Shown: positions 1-7,285 of the stretch, in pieces
Layout of the letters: each line of letters opens with the position of its first letter
Position numbering within the stretch: position 1 is the stretch's first letter
Source: Spirochaetales bacterium
Lineage (GTDB): Bacteria > Spirochaetota > Spirochaetia > SZUA-6 > DRHE01
DNA length: 16,724 nucleotides
Direction of reading: 5' to 3'
Assembly: GCA_016935715.1 (NCBI GenBank)
Contig: JAFGQJ010000211.1
Coordinates: forward strand, 1 to 16,724
Notes under the pieces: generated by a model
The model's database searches: none
Told to the model about the DNA's origin: nothing
What the model saw: only the letters and a program-made list of their open reading frames with translations
Translations under genes and position numbers: made by a program

Positions 1-36
1 CTCAGCCGTTACGCGCTGAAAAGGACGGGTAAAACC

Positions 37-65
37 TTGACGGATTTGGTCGGTTGTGTTAATAT
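37..65 (+). promoter_or_regulatory. Sigma-70-type promoter for the sulfatase/ABC operon
   Basis: TTGACG at 37-42 and TAATAT at 60-65 are separated by exactly 17 bases, close to the sigma-70 consensus. The predicted transcription start is near 72, giving a leader of about 29 nt that includes a G-rich Shine-Dalgarno (87-92) before the ATG at 101. Bases 1-36 show no assignable gene; they may be the tail of an upstream gene outside the window. No clear terminator is seen between 101 and 6325 apart from an internal hairpin, so this promoter probably serves the sulfatase and the transporter genes. Confidence 0.65.
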
Positions 66-100
66 CGTACCCCGATTAAAATAACCGGGGGGTTGCTCCG

Positions 101-1594
101 ATGTCTGGGCCAAACATCCTGTTCGTCATGACCGACCAATTCCGTTTCGATGCCACCGGCCTGAACGGCGGCTGGGCAAGAACACCGGTGCTGGACCGGC
201 TCGCCGCAGAGGGAATCAACTATACGGGCTGCTACACGAATTCTCCGATCTGCATGCCCGCGCGCATCAGCATGGCCACGGGCCTGTATCCCCACAATAC
301 GAACGTGTGGTGCAACATCCGGTATTTTCTCCCCACCACCGTGAATACCTGGACTCAGCTCATCAGACGGGCAGGCTACCGGACCGCACTGTTCGGCAAG
401 ACCCACTACTACCACCACAATGTAAAGGATATGCGGGATCACGAGAACATCCTGAGGGCCTGCGGGCTCGATGTGATCGATGAAGTCTCGGGCCCGAGGG
501 CCTGCGTGCGGGTGATGAGCAACATGACCGAGGGCTGGCAAAAGAAGGGGCTGCTGCAGCCGTACATCGATGATTTCCGGGAGAGATTCGCCACCAAGCC
601 GCATCTCGCACGGCCTTCGACCCTTCCCCTGGAGGAATACTACGATGTGTACGTGGCCGAGCAGGCCCGGCGCTTTCTCGAGGATTACAGGGGAGCCGAG
701 CCCTGGTTCTGCTGGCTGAGCTTCGGCGGCCCCCACGATCCCTGGGACGCGCCGGAGCCGTACGCCAGCATGTACGATCCTGCCGGGATGCCGGAGCCGA
801 TCATGCCCGTCGACAACGGCCATTCCCGTCCCCTCGGCTACCTGGATACCCTGCTGGGGAAAAAGTCTCCCGCGTGGGTGCGGGCCCGGGACGCCGCCGG
901 CCCAGACGGCCCGGCCGCCGAATCCCGGTATGAGAGCTCCGTGGCGGACGTGCCGGACACCAACACCTTCAGTCCCGATTTCGAGCCCGGTGATATCGCA
1001 AAGATGCGGGCAAACTACGCGGGCAGCGTGACCCTGATCGACGAGCAGATCGGCCGGGTATTGAGCGCCGTGGAACAGCGGGGTGAATTGGAGAACACGG
1101 TGGTACTTTTCACCTCCGACCACGGCGAGATGAACGGCGACTACGGCCTGGTGTACAAGAGGGAATTCCTCAACAGTGCCGTGAAAGTGCCGCTGATCAT
1201 CCGGGCGCCGAGGTCTGTTCAGGGAGACTCGGGCGGAAAAACATGCGGCAGCATCGTGGAGTGGTTCGATATCGGCGCGACTCTCTCCGAGCTGACAGGC
1301 GGCCGACTGGATTACCGCCAGTTCGCCAGATCCTTCGTCCATACCCTGAAAAATCCGGCGGAGTCTCACCGCACCGATGCCCTCTCCGAAATCCTCGGAG
1401 AGCACATGCTGGTGAACAACGAGTGGAAAATCGTCATCAACACGGAAGGCAAAGCGTATCTGCTCTTCGATCTCGAGAAGGATCCCGCGGAGCAGAGGAA
1501 CCTTGCCGGACTTCCCGAATACCGCGAGATCGAGGAGCGGTTGCGGCTGCGGATTCTCGAGAGGATCTCCGCCAGCCACATTAATGAGGGATAG
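101..1594 (+). CDS. S1-type sulfatase, cytoplasmic (Cys-type)
   Basis: This 497-residue protein is a formylglycine-dependent sulfatase that would hydrolyse a sulfate ester. What is seen: an N-terminal NILFVMTDQ strand carrying a metal-ligand Asp (D12), the C-x-P-x-R modification motif with C51-M-P-A-R55, a GKTHYYHH segment near residue 99, and TSDHGE with D340/H341. Being Cys-type, it needs maturation by an FGE or a radical-SAM anSME; neither is in the window. No signal peptide or lipobox is visible, so it should act in the cytoplasm. It precedes the ABC sugar transporter genes by 71 bases, which suggests that it desulfates an imported sugar or oligosaccharide. Family assignment is firm. The substrate is unknown; choline-sulfatase-like or glycan-sulfatase specificities cannot be told apart by eye. 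Confidence 0.93.
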   Translation: MSGPNILFVMTDQFRFDATGLNGGWARTPVLDRLAAEGINYTGCYTNSPICMPARISMATGLYPHNTNVWCNIRYFLPTTVNTWTQLIRRAGYRTALFGKTHYYHHNVKDMRDHENILRACGLDVIDEVSGPRACVRVMSNMTEGWQKKGLLQPYIDDFRERFATKPHLARPSTLPLEEYYDVYVAEQARRFLEDYRGAEPWFCWLSFGGPHDPWDAPEPYASMYDPAGMPEPIMPVDNGHSRPLGYLDTLLGKKSPAWVRARDAAGPDGPAAESRYESSVADVPDTNTFSPDFEPGDIAKMRANYAGSVTLIDEQIGRVLSAVEQRGELENTVVLFTSDHGEMNGDYGLVYKREFLNSAVKVPLIIRAPRSVQGDSGGKTCGSIVEWFDIGATLSELTGGRLDYRQFARSFVHTLKNPAESHRTDALSEILGEHMLVNNEWKIVINTEGKAYLLFDLEKDPAEQRNLAGLPEYREIEERLRLRILERISASHINEG

Positions 1595-1665
1595 ACAGGA
1601 TTTTCTGGTTGCCTAACAGCGCCTATACCTGTTGTAGGTGTTGAAATAAATCGCGGAGGTGAAAG

Positions 1666-3036
1666 ATGAGAAGGAAACGCATGGTTTGCGCTGCGGTCGT
1701 ACTGTCCCTGGTGGCCGTCTTTGCAGCGTGGTCCGGGGGACAGGAGGAGCAGCCAGCAACCCAGGCGGGGGGAGAGAGCGGCATGAGCTTCGAGGGACAG
1801 ACCGTCGACGTCCTGTTGATGGCCTCTCCCATCGTGCAGAAATTCGAAAACCTGGTCTCCGGCTTCGAGGTGTTGACCGGGGCGAAGGTCAATCTGCTGC
1901 TCATTACGCCGGCAAACTTCGACGAGAAGGCCGACATGGAGCTGCTCAGCCCCAAGGGCGCCTACGACGTGGTATGGCTGGCCTGGAGAACCTTCCACCG
2001 CTGGGTTGCGGCGGATTGGATAGCGCCGATGGACGGCTACCTCGCCGACGAGGAGCTCGTGGACCCGGCGGTGCTCAAGAAAGAAGGGTTTGCCCCGGCT
2101 GCGTACCGCGCCATGAACGTGGACGGCAAGCAGTACGCCCTGCCGATCATGGCAGGGGCGGTGATCCTGCATTATCGAACGGATGTGCTGGACGCCCACG
2201 GAATCGGCGCGCCGCCGGACACCTGGGCTGAGCTGGGAGAGGTGGTCAAGAAGGTGCACAGCCCGGACGTGGTCGGGATCGGGATGCGCGGCTCGAAGAA
2301 GGGCGGCAATGTCGGTTTGATCCTGCCGATGGTGATGGCGGCCAACGGGGCCAGCATGGTGAAGGACTACCCGGCTGACATGCATCCGACAGTGAACCAG
2401 CCCGCGGCGATCGAGAGCGCGCGATACTATGCCGATCTGCTGCAGAACTACAGCTTTCAGGGGGTGTTGACCGCCTCCTGGCAGGAAAACGTGGTCGTAT
2501 TCCAGCAGGGCAAGATGGCCCTCTATCCGGACTCCAACGTTCTCTCCGGACAGATCCTGGATCCGGAAAAATCCGTCGTGGTGGACAAAACGGGTTTCGC
2601 CATTGTACCCAGGGGCACCAAGTCCAGAGTATCCGCCGCAGCGGTGCACGGCCTCGGGATTCCCGCGAACTCCGCCGACAAGGAGCTGGGATACAAGTTC
2701 ATCGAGTGGGCTCTGAGCGAAGAGGTTCAGCTCGAAAACGCCCTGAAGCACGGCTATCCGGCCATCATCCGTCCCGATTTGATGATGCGTCAGGATTTCC
2801 AGGAACGATTCAACTGGGGCGGAGGCAAGTGGGCCACGGTATGCAGCGAGACCTACGCCAAGTACGCCGATCCGCTGTATCGGCCCATGACCCCGGAGTG
2901 GCGGCAGGTGGAGGAGATCTTCGGCATAGCCATGAGCAATGTGCTCACGGGTCAGGCTGAAGTGACGAAAGCGCTGAACGAAGCCAACGAAGCCATCTAT
3001 CAGGTGTACAAAGACGCGGGGCACTACACCAAGTAG
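1666..3036 (+). CDS. ABC transporter extracellular sugar-binding protein (copy 1)
   Basis: This is a 456-residue family 1 type solute-binding protein that would capture a sugar in the periplasm and deliver it to the permeases encoded next. A basic n-region (MRRKRM), a hydrophobic core to about residue 20 and a likely cleavage region around AAWSGGQEE form a Sec signal peptide. The only early Cys is at residue 8 with no lipobox after the hydrophobic core, so it is probably a soluble periplasmic protein. The start is supported by GGAGGTG at 1655-1661. The ligand-fold hallmarks include the DGKQYALPI segment and the C-terminal KFIEWALSEE helix. It is roughly 70 percent identical by eye to the protein at 4961-6325, so the two are recent paralogs. 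The ligand is not predictable; the sulfatase context suggests a sulfated or desulfatable saccharide. Confidence 0.92.
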   Translation: MRRKRMVCAAVVLSLVAVFAAWSGGQEEQPATQAGGESGMSFEGQTVDVLLMASPIVQKFENLVSGFEVLTGAKVNLLLITPANFDEKADMELLSPKGAYDVVWLAWRTFHRWVAADWIAPMDGYLADEELVDPAVLKKEGFAPAAYRAMNVDGKQYALPIMAGAVILHYRTDVLDAHGIGAPPDTWAELGEVVKKVHSPDVVGIGMRGSKKGGNVGLILPMVMAANGASMVKDYPADMHPTVNQPAAIESARYYADLLQNYSFQGVLTASWQENVVVFQQGKMALYPDSNVLSGQILDPEKSVVVDKTGFAIVPRGTKSRVSAAAVHGLGIPANSADKELGYKFIEWALSEEVQLENALKHGYPAIIRPDLMMRQDFQERFNWGGGKWATVCSETYAKYADPLYRPMTPEWRQVEEIFGIAMSNVLTGQAEVTKALNEANEAIYQVYKDAGHYTK

Positions 3037-3054
3037 CCCGCAGGCGCATCGTGC
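3035..3054. repeat. 20-nt dispersed repeat, copy A
   Basis: AGCCCGCAGGCGCATCGTGC overlaps the stop codon of the first SBP gene. A copy with one mismatch (C to G at position 16) lies at 15011-15030, just before the tdh start codon. Partial similarity continues for about seven more bases (GAGAAA versus GTGAAA). Role unknown. Confidence 0.6.
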
Positions 3055-3062
3055 AGAGAAAT

Positions 3063-3090
3063 GGCTCCCGCAGGCAATATCGCGGGAGCC
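3063..3090 (+). terminator. Intra-operon stem-loop (attenuating terminator or 3' mRNA stabiliser)
   Basis: GGCTCCCGC (3063-3071) pairs perfectly with GCGGGAGCC (3082-3090), a 9-bp GC-rich stem with a 10-nt loop. It is followed by only a short GTTTC, not a full T-tract. It sits between the SBP gene and the first permease, the same place where malE-type operons carry hairpins that keep binding-protein mRNA more abundant than permease mRNA. Leaky termination or 3' end protection are both possible. Confidence 0.7.
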
Positions 3091-3116
3091 GTTTCACCAA
3101 AGTCCAAGGGTAATTC

Positions 3117-3992
3117 ATGAGCACAATTTCGATAAAGAACCGGACGTACAATCTGCTGCTGCTGCCGACCATATTGACGGTTTCTCTTCTGATCTTGATA
3201 CCGATCCTGGCGGTGATCGTTCTCAGTTTCACGAATTTCAGCTTCATCTCGATGAAGACCAGCGGCTTCGTCGGTTTGCAGAACTACGGCAAGCTGCTGA
3301 AAGACGCCCGCTTCCTCAACTCGATCCGGGTATCTCTCACGATTTCCGTGTTCACGGTCGTCCTGCAGGTGTTTTTCGGACTGATGCTGGCGTTGCTGCT
3401 GCACAGCGAATGCAAGTCGGTGAAGTGGAGCCGCGGACTGTTCCTGTTGCCCATGTCCATTCCGCCGATCGCCGTCGCCATCGTATGGAAGCTGCTGTTC
3501 ACGCCCTCCGTTCCGGGGATCAACTATCTTCTCAGCCTGATCGGCATCCACGGACCGGCGTGGTTCGATCGCGCCGGCACGGCCCTGTTTTCGATCGTGG
3601 CGGCCTATACCTGGAAATGGATTCCCTTCGTCATGATCATTCTGCTCTCGGCACTGGAATCCCTGCCTCTCGACCCGTTCGAGTCTGCGGTGATCGACGG
3701 GGCGAATCGCTGGCAGGTGTTCACCCGGATCACCGTACCGATGATTCGACCCGCGCTGCTGTTCATAACTACGTACAGGGCGATCGAATCCCTCAAGATG
3801 TTCTCCCTCGTATACGTGATGACCGCAGGAGGACCCGGAGTTTCCACGGAGCCTATGAACTATTACGCCTACACCATGTCGTTCAAGTACAACCAGATGG
3901 GGTATGGCGCCACTCTGGTGTTCGCCATTCTTGCCGTGATCATCGTCGTTGTCCTCCTGATGACCAAGTTGTTCAAGGTCCAATTCCACTGA
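3117..3992 (+). CDS. ABC sugar transporter permease, MalF/UgpA type
   Basis: This is a 291-residue inner-membrane permease of the carbohydrate-uptake (CUT1) class. About six hydrophobic segments are visible, near residues 12-36, 72-97, 106-130, 155-180, 213-237 and 263-287. The cytoplasmic EAA loop that docks the ATPase is present as E189-S-A-x-x-D194-G195-A, followed by the usual ITVP ending. The start ATG has AAGGG at 3106-3110. It lies 80 bases after the first SBP gene, across a hairpin, and 41 bases before the partner permease. It pairs with that permease to form the translocation pore. No ATPase gene is adjacent. Confidence 0.93.
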   Translation: MSTISIKNRTYNLLLLPTILTVSLLILIPILAVIVLSFTNFSFISMKTSGFVGLQNYGKLLKDARFLNSIRVSLTISVFTVVLQVFFGLMLALLLHSECKSVKWSRGLFLLPMSIPPIAVAIVWKLLFTPSVPGINYLLSLIGIHGPAWFDRAGTALFSIVAAYTWKWIPFVMIILLSALESLPLDPFESAVIDGANRWQVFTRITVPMIRPALLFITTYRAIESLKMFSLVYVMTAGGPGVSTEPMNYYAYTMSFKYNQMGYGATLVFAILAVIIVVVLLMTKLFKVQFH

Positions 3993-4033
3993 GATGCTCG
4001 CATGCGAGGGATAACAGTCAAGGTGAAGGTAAT

Positions 4034-4855
4034 ATGAGAAAGCAACTGATTTGTGCAATCCTCCTTGTCGTAACGATCGTGGCGGTGCTTTTCAGCTTCT
4101 ATCCGATCTACTGGGTGATCCAGCTGTCGGTGAAGAGCCACGTGGAAACATTTCGAATTCCCCCTTCGTGGATCTTCAAGCCGACGTTCAGCAACTATCA
4201 AAGACTTTTTCAGAACAGCCTGTTTCCGAAGCGCCTGCTGAACAGTCTCATCATCAGCTCCCTGTCCACCCTCTTCGCCCTGGCCGTGGGAACTCCGGCC
4301 GCCTACGTTTTCTCGCGCCGGCGGATGAAGCACAAGAGGTTGCTGCTCCTGATGGTTCTCACCACCAGGATGATTCCGCCGATCGTGTTCATCATTCCCT
4401 ATTTCATGGTTTACATACGCGTAGGGCTGATCGACACCAGGCTGGGCCTGATTCTCATCTACGTTACCTTCAGCCTGGGCCTGGTCGTATGGTCCATGTG
4501 GACGTTTTTCGACGAGATCCCGACGGAGCTGGATGAGGCCGCGGAGGTGGACGGAGCCTCGGTTCTGCAGACGATCTGGAAGGTGATCCTGCCGGTGGCG
4601 GCCGCCGGGCTGGCCAGCACCGGCATCCTCTGCTTCATCATGGCCTGGAACGACTTCATCTTCGCCCTGATCCTGACCAGGACGAACGCGGTCACCGCGC
4701 CGATCGAGATCACCAAGGCCATGGCCTACGAGGCGGAGGATATCGGCTTGATGACCACGGGATCCCTCGTGGTCTCCTTTCCCGCCCTGATCTTCGCCCT
4801 GATAACGAGGAAGTACCTGCGGAAAGGGGTTCTCGGGGGCGCGGTCAAGGAGTAA
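4034..4855 (+). CDS. ABC sugar transporter permease, MalG/UgpE type
   Basis: This is a 273-residue second CUT1 permease. I start it at the ATG at 4034, preceded by an AAGGTGAAGGT Shine-Dalgarno-like stretch; the same reading frame is open further upstream, but that part overlaps the first permease and is not coding. Six hydrophobic segments are visible, the first at residues 5-28. The EAA loop reads E168-A-A-x-x-D173-G174-A175, a better consensus than that of its partner. The C-terminus ends in a basic RKYLRKG stretch typical of MalG-like proteins. It forms a heterodimer with the preceding permease and is followed by a second solute-binding protein gene 105 bases later. Confidence 0.93.
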   Translation: MRKQLICAILLVVTIVAVLFSFYPIYWVIQLSVKSHVETFRIPPSWIFKPTFSNYQRLFQNSLFPKRLLNSLIISSLSTLFALAVGTPAAYVFSRRRMKHKRLLLLMVLTTRMIPPIVFIIPYFMVYIRVGLIDTRLGLILIYVTFSLGLVVWSMWTFFDEIPTELDEAAEVDGASVLQTIWKVILPVAAAGLASTGILCFIMAWNDFIFALILTRTNAVTAPIEITKAMAYEAEDIGLMTTGSLVVSFPALIFALITRKYLRKGVLGGAVKE

Positions 4856-4915
4856 AAAAGTCCGCCCTGTTCAGAGGGGGTGATGCCTATGCTCCGATCG
4901 AACTGATCATCTCAC

Positions 4916-4933
4916 GGGTTCGCCTTCGAACCC
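4916..4933 (+). promoter_or_regulatory. Stem-loop in the leader of the second SBP gene
   Basis: GGGTTCG (4916-4922) and CGAACCC (4927-4933) form a perfect 7-bp stem with a CCTT loop, 17 bases before the Shine-Dalgarno of the second SBP gene. No T-tract follows, so it is not a convincing terminator. It could be a 5' stabilising hairpin or a processing boundary that raises SBP expression. Confidence 0.45.
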
Positions 4934-4960
4934 CGATTTCGATTTCCAATGGAGGTGGAT

Positions 4961-6325
4961 ATGAAAGGAAATCTCAAAGTTTGCACCGTGATCCTGTTGG
5001 CCGTGGTCGCAGCCGGCGCCGGCTGGGCCGGAGGACAGGAGGAATCACCCGTCGGGCAGGCCGGGGAACAGGCCCCCCTGCCGTATGAGGGGAAGACCGT
5101 CGACGTCCTGTTCATGGCCTCCCCGATCGTTCAGAAGTTTGAGAATCTGGTATCCGAGTTCGAGGTGATCACCGGAGCCAGGGTGAACATCCAGATCATC
5201 ACTCCGACGAACTATGATCAGAAGGCGGACATGGAGCTGGTCAGCCCCAACGGAGCCTACGATGCGCTCTGGCTTCCCTGGCGTACTTTTCATCGTTGGA
5301 TCAAGGCCGACTGGATTGCGCCGATGGACGGGTTCATGAACGACACGGAGCTGGCCGATCCCGCACTGCTGAACGTGGAGGGATTCGCCCCGCTGGCCTA
5401 TCAGTCGCTCAACGTAGACGGCGTCCAGTACGCCCTGCCGATCATGCAGGGAGCAACGATCCTTCACTATCGGACCGACATTCTGGACCAGCACGGATTG
5501 GGCGCTCCCCCGGATACCTGGAACGAGCTGGAGCAGATGGCGGCCAAGGTGCACAGCCCCGAAATTTCGGGAGTGGGGATGCGCTGCTCCAAGAAATCAG
5601 GTCAGGTCGGTCTGCACTATCCGATGGTCCTGGCCGCCAACGGCGGCGGGATCGTGAAGGACTATCCGAGGGACATGCACCCGAGCCTGGATGAGCCGGT
5701 GGCGATCGAGTCCGCGAAATACTTCGCCAGGCTGCTGCAGAACTACGGGTTTCAGGGGGTGCTCACCTCGGCCTGGCAGGAGAACGTCGTTCAGTTCCAG
5801 CAGGGCAGGCTGGCATTCTATCCGGATGCGAACGTGTTGACAGGGCAGATTCTCAATCCTGAGAAGTCGACAGTGGTCGACAGAACAGGCTTTGCGGTAG
5901 TGCCTCGGGGAACTGCAAAACGCGTGGCGGCCAGCGGCGTTCACAGTCTCGGCGTTCCCAAAAACTCCCCGGAGAAGGAGCTCGGCTACAAGTTCATCGA
6001 ATGGGCCTTGAGCGACGAGGTCCAGTTCGACAACGCCATGAAGCACGACTACCCGGCCCTGATCCGCCCGGAGCTGATGATGCGCGCGGAGTTCCTGGAA
6101 AAGTACAACTGGGGAAACGGCAAGTATGTCGAGGTCGTCAGTGAAACCTTCGCCAAATACGCCGATGCCCTCTATCGACCCCATACTCCGGAGTGGAGCC
6201 AGATCGAAGAGATCATCGGCATCGCCCTGAGCAAAATCCTCACCGGTCAGGAGGAAGTGGAGAAGGCTCTCGGTCAGGCGAACCGGGAGGTCTTCACCGT
6301 GTTTCAGGAGGCGGGATACTACTAG
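4961..6325 (+). CDS. ABC transporter extracellular sugar-binding protein (copy 2)
   Basis: This is a 454-residue paralog of the protein at 1666-3036, aligning over the whole length with very few gaps. I choose the ATG at 4961 because GGAGGTGG at 4951-4958 is its ribosome site; the in-frame ATG at 4949 overlaps that site and adds four unlikely residues. The Sec signal peptide ends near GWAGGQEE with no lipobox Cys. The conserved blocks ASPIVQKFENLVS, WRTFHRW, ADWIAPMDG and LPIM are shared with copy 1. Many differences are conservative, but some fall in likely ligand-loop stretches (for example the SKKSGQVGLHYP region versus SKKGGNVGLILP), so ligand preference may differ. A strong terminator follows. 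Confidence 0.92.
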   Translation: MKGNLKVCTVILLAVVAAGAGWAGGQEESPVGQAGEQAPLPYEGKTVDVLFMASPIVQKFENLVSEFEVITGARVNIQIITPTNYDQKADMELVSPNGAYDALWLPWRTFHRWIKADWIAPMDGFMNDTELADPALLNVEGFAPLAYQSLNVDGVQYALPIMQGATILHYRTDILDQHGLGAPPDTWNELEQMAAKVHSPEISGVGMRCSKKSGQVGLHYPMVLAANGGGIVKDYPRDMHPSLDEPVAIESAKYFARLLQNYGFQGVLTSAWQENVVQFQQGRLAFYPDANVLTGQILNPEKSTVVDRTGFAVVPRGTAKRVAASGVHSLGVPKNSPEKELGYKFIEWALSDEVQFDNAMKHDYPALIRPELMMRAEFLEKYNWGNGKYVEVVSETFAKYADALYRPHTPEWSQIEEIIGIALSKILTGQEEVEKALGQANREVFTVFQEAGYY

Positions 6326-6360
6326 TTCTTACCGCATCCAGCGCCCGGAACACGGGCTCC

Positions 6361-6396
6361 AACGGGCCCCTGTGAAGTTCTTTGCAGGGGCCCGTT
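6361..6396 (+). terminator. Rho-independent terminator of the ABC operon
   Basis: AACGGGCCCCTG (6361-6372) pairs perfectly with CAGGGGCCCGTT (6385-6396), a 12-bp stem with a 12-nt loop. It is followed by TCGTTT. The U-tract is modest but the stem is very stable. It separates the transport operon from the proline operon. Confidence 0.85.
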
Positions 6397-6437
6397 TCGT
6401 TTGCTGATTGGGCTCGCGCCCGACGCCGGGATACACG

Positions 6438-6466
6438 TTTACTTTTCGCCAGCCCTGTACTACATT
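6438..6466 (+). promoter_or_regulatory. Promoter of the proCAB operon
   Basis: TTTACT at 6438-6443 and TACATT at 6461-6466 have a 17-base spacer. The predicted transcription start is near 6473, only about 3 bases before the proC ATG at 6476. No Shine-Dalgarno is visible upstream of that ATG. This fits a leaderless or nearly leaderless transcript. Confidence 0.55.
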
Positions 6467-6475
6467 TGCAGTGTC

Positions 6476-7285
6476 ATGAAAGCTGGAACCCTATCCGTTT
6501 CGAGCGTGGGTTTCATCGGCGGGGGCAACATGGGATTGGCCCTGGCCAGGGCCGTCTCCGGCCGCTTCCCCCGGACCGCGATCCACGTCTGCGATGTCCG
6601 CGCCGAGCGGGTCGCCCTGTTTCTGAAGGAGCTGCCCGGTGCCGGGGCTGCCGCGGACCCGGCCCGGTTGGCCGAAGCGGCGGAGGTGATCTTCATCGCG
6701 GTCAAACCGCAGGACATCCAGGCCGTGCTGGAAGCCGTCCGGGAAACCGAGCGGCTGCTGATCTCGATCGCCGCAGGGGTGACCATCCGGCGGATGGAGG
6801 CAGCCTGCAGCCGCGCCCGGGTAGTCCGGGTGATGCCCAACACGCCCTGTCTGGTCGGGGCCATGGCCGCGGGCTTCGCCTTCGGATCCAGGGTTCGACC
6901 ACAGGACCGGGAAATCGTCGGTCAGCTGCTCGGGGCGGCGGGGCACGCGGCAGAGGTGGAGGAGGAGCTGCTGGATGCGGTTACCGGGTTGAGCGGTTCC
7001 GGGCCGGCCTTCGTGGCCCGGTTGATTCAGGCCTTCATCGAGGCGGGAAGGGAGCTTGGACTGGATTCCACAACAGCCCGGGACCTGTCGATCCAGACGT
7101 TCTACGGCACGGCCCGGCTGCTTGCCGAAACCGGAATGGAACCGCAGGAGCTGGTGGACATGGTGAGCTCGCCGAAAGGCACGACCGTGGCCGGACGGCA
7201 GATTCTCGAATCCTCGGATTACGCCGAGGTCATATCCGGGACGATCCGGGCGGCTGCCGAACGCAGCAAGGAGTTGGGACGATGA
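6476..7285 (+). CDS. proC: Pyrroline-5-carboxylate reductase
   Basis: This 269-residue protein catalyses the last step of proline synthesis: NAD(P)H-dependent reduction of 1-pyrroline-5-carboxylate to proline in the cytoplasm. The N-terminal Rossmann motif is G15-G-G-N-M-G20. The C-terminal P5CR dimerisation domain carries the signature DAVTGLSGSGPAF and, further on, the SSPKGTTVAG block. The start at 6476 gives the usual length. The longer reading frame reaching back to 6401 would run into the terminator tail and is rejected. The stop overlaps the proA start (ATGA), so translation of proA is likely coupled. proC, proA and proB together cover the complete route from glutamate to proline. Confidence 0.95.
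   Translation: MKAGTLSVSSVGFIGGGNMGLALARAVSGRFPRTAIHVCDVRAERVALFLKELPGAGAAADPARLAEAAEVIFIAVKPQDIQAVLEAVRETERLLISIAAGVTIRRMEAACSRARVVRVMPNTPCLVGAMAAGFAFGSRVRPQDREIVGQLLGAAGHAAEVEEELLDAVTGLSGSGPAFVARLIQAFIEAGRELGLDSTTARDLSIQTFYGTARLLAETGMEPQELVDMVSSPKGTTVAGRQILESSDYAEVISGTIRAAAERSKELGR

Noticed and set aside
1..84. Open frame to TAA at 82-84 as the tail of an upstream gene
   Set aside because: The 27 codons show no recognisable C-terminus, and the second half overlaps a well-formed promoter. The evidence is too thin to annotate.
59..1579. Long minus-strand open frame of about 506 codons opposite the sulfatase
   Set aside because: Its translation shows no domain, and it lies exactly opposite a gene with intact catalytic motifs. 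Long antisense frames are expected in GC-rich codon usage.
1622..1638. Imperfect palindrome CCTATACCTGTTGTAGG before the first SBP gene
   Set aside because: Six of eight pairs match, which is weak, and no related copy occurs before the sulfatase or the second SBP. It is not enough to call an operator.
1366..4058. Two further long minus-strand frames opposite the SBP and permease genes
   Set aside because: The low-complexity His/Arg/Gly-rich translations are typical of reverse-complement reading of a GC-rich gene.
4916..4933. tRNA T-arm-like GGGTTCG/CGAACCC hairpin
   Set aside because: No acceptor, D or anticodon arms can be built around it, and the loop is four bases rather than seven.
4949..4960. 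Alternative ATG start for the second SBP at 4949
   Set aside because: It overlaps the GGAGGTGG ribosome site serving the ATG at 4961 and adds acidic residues in front of the signal peptide.
6401..6475. Longer N-terminus of ProC
   Set aside because: It would start within the terminator tail and cross the promoter; the ATG at 6476 gives the normal length.
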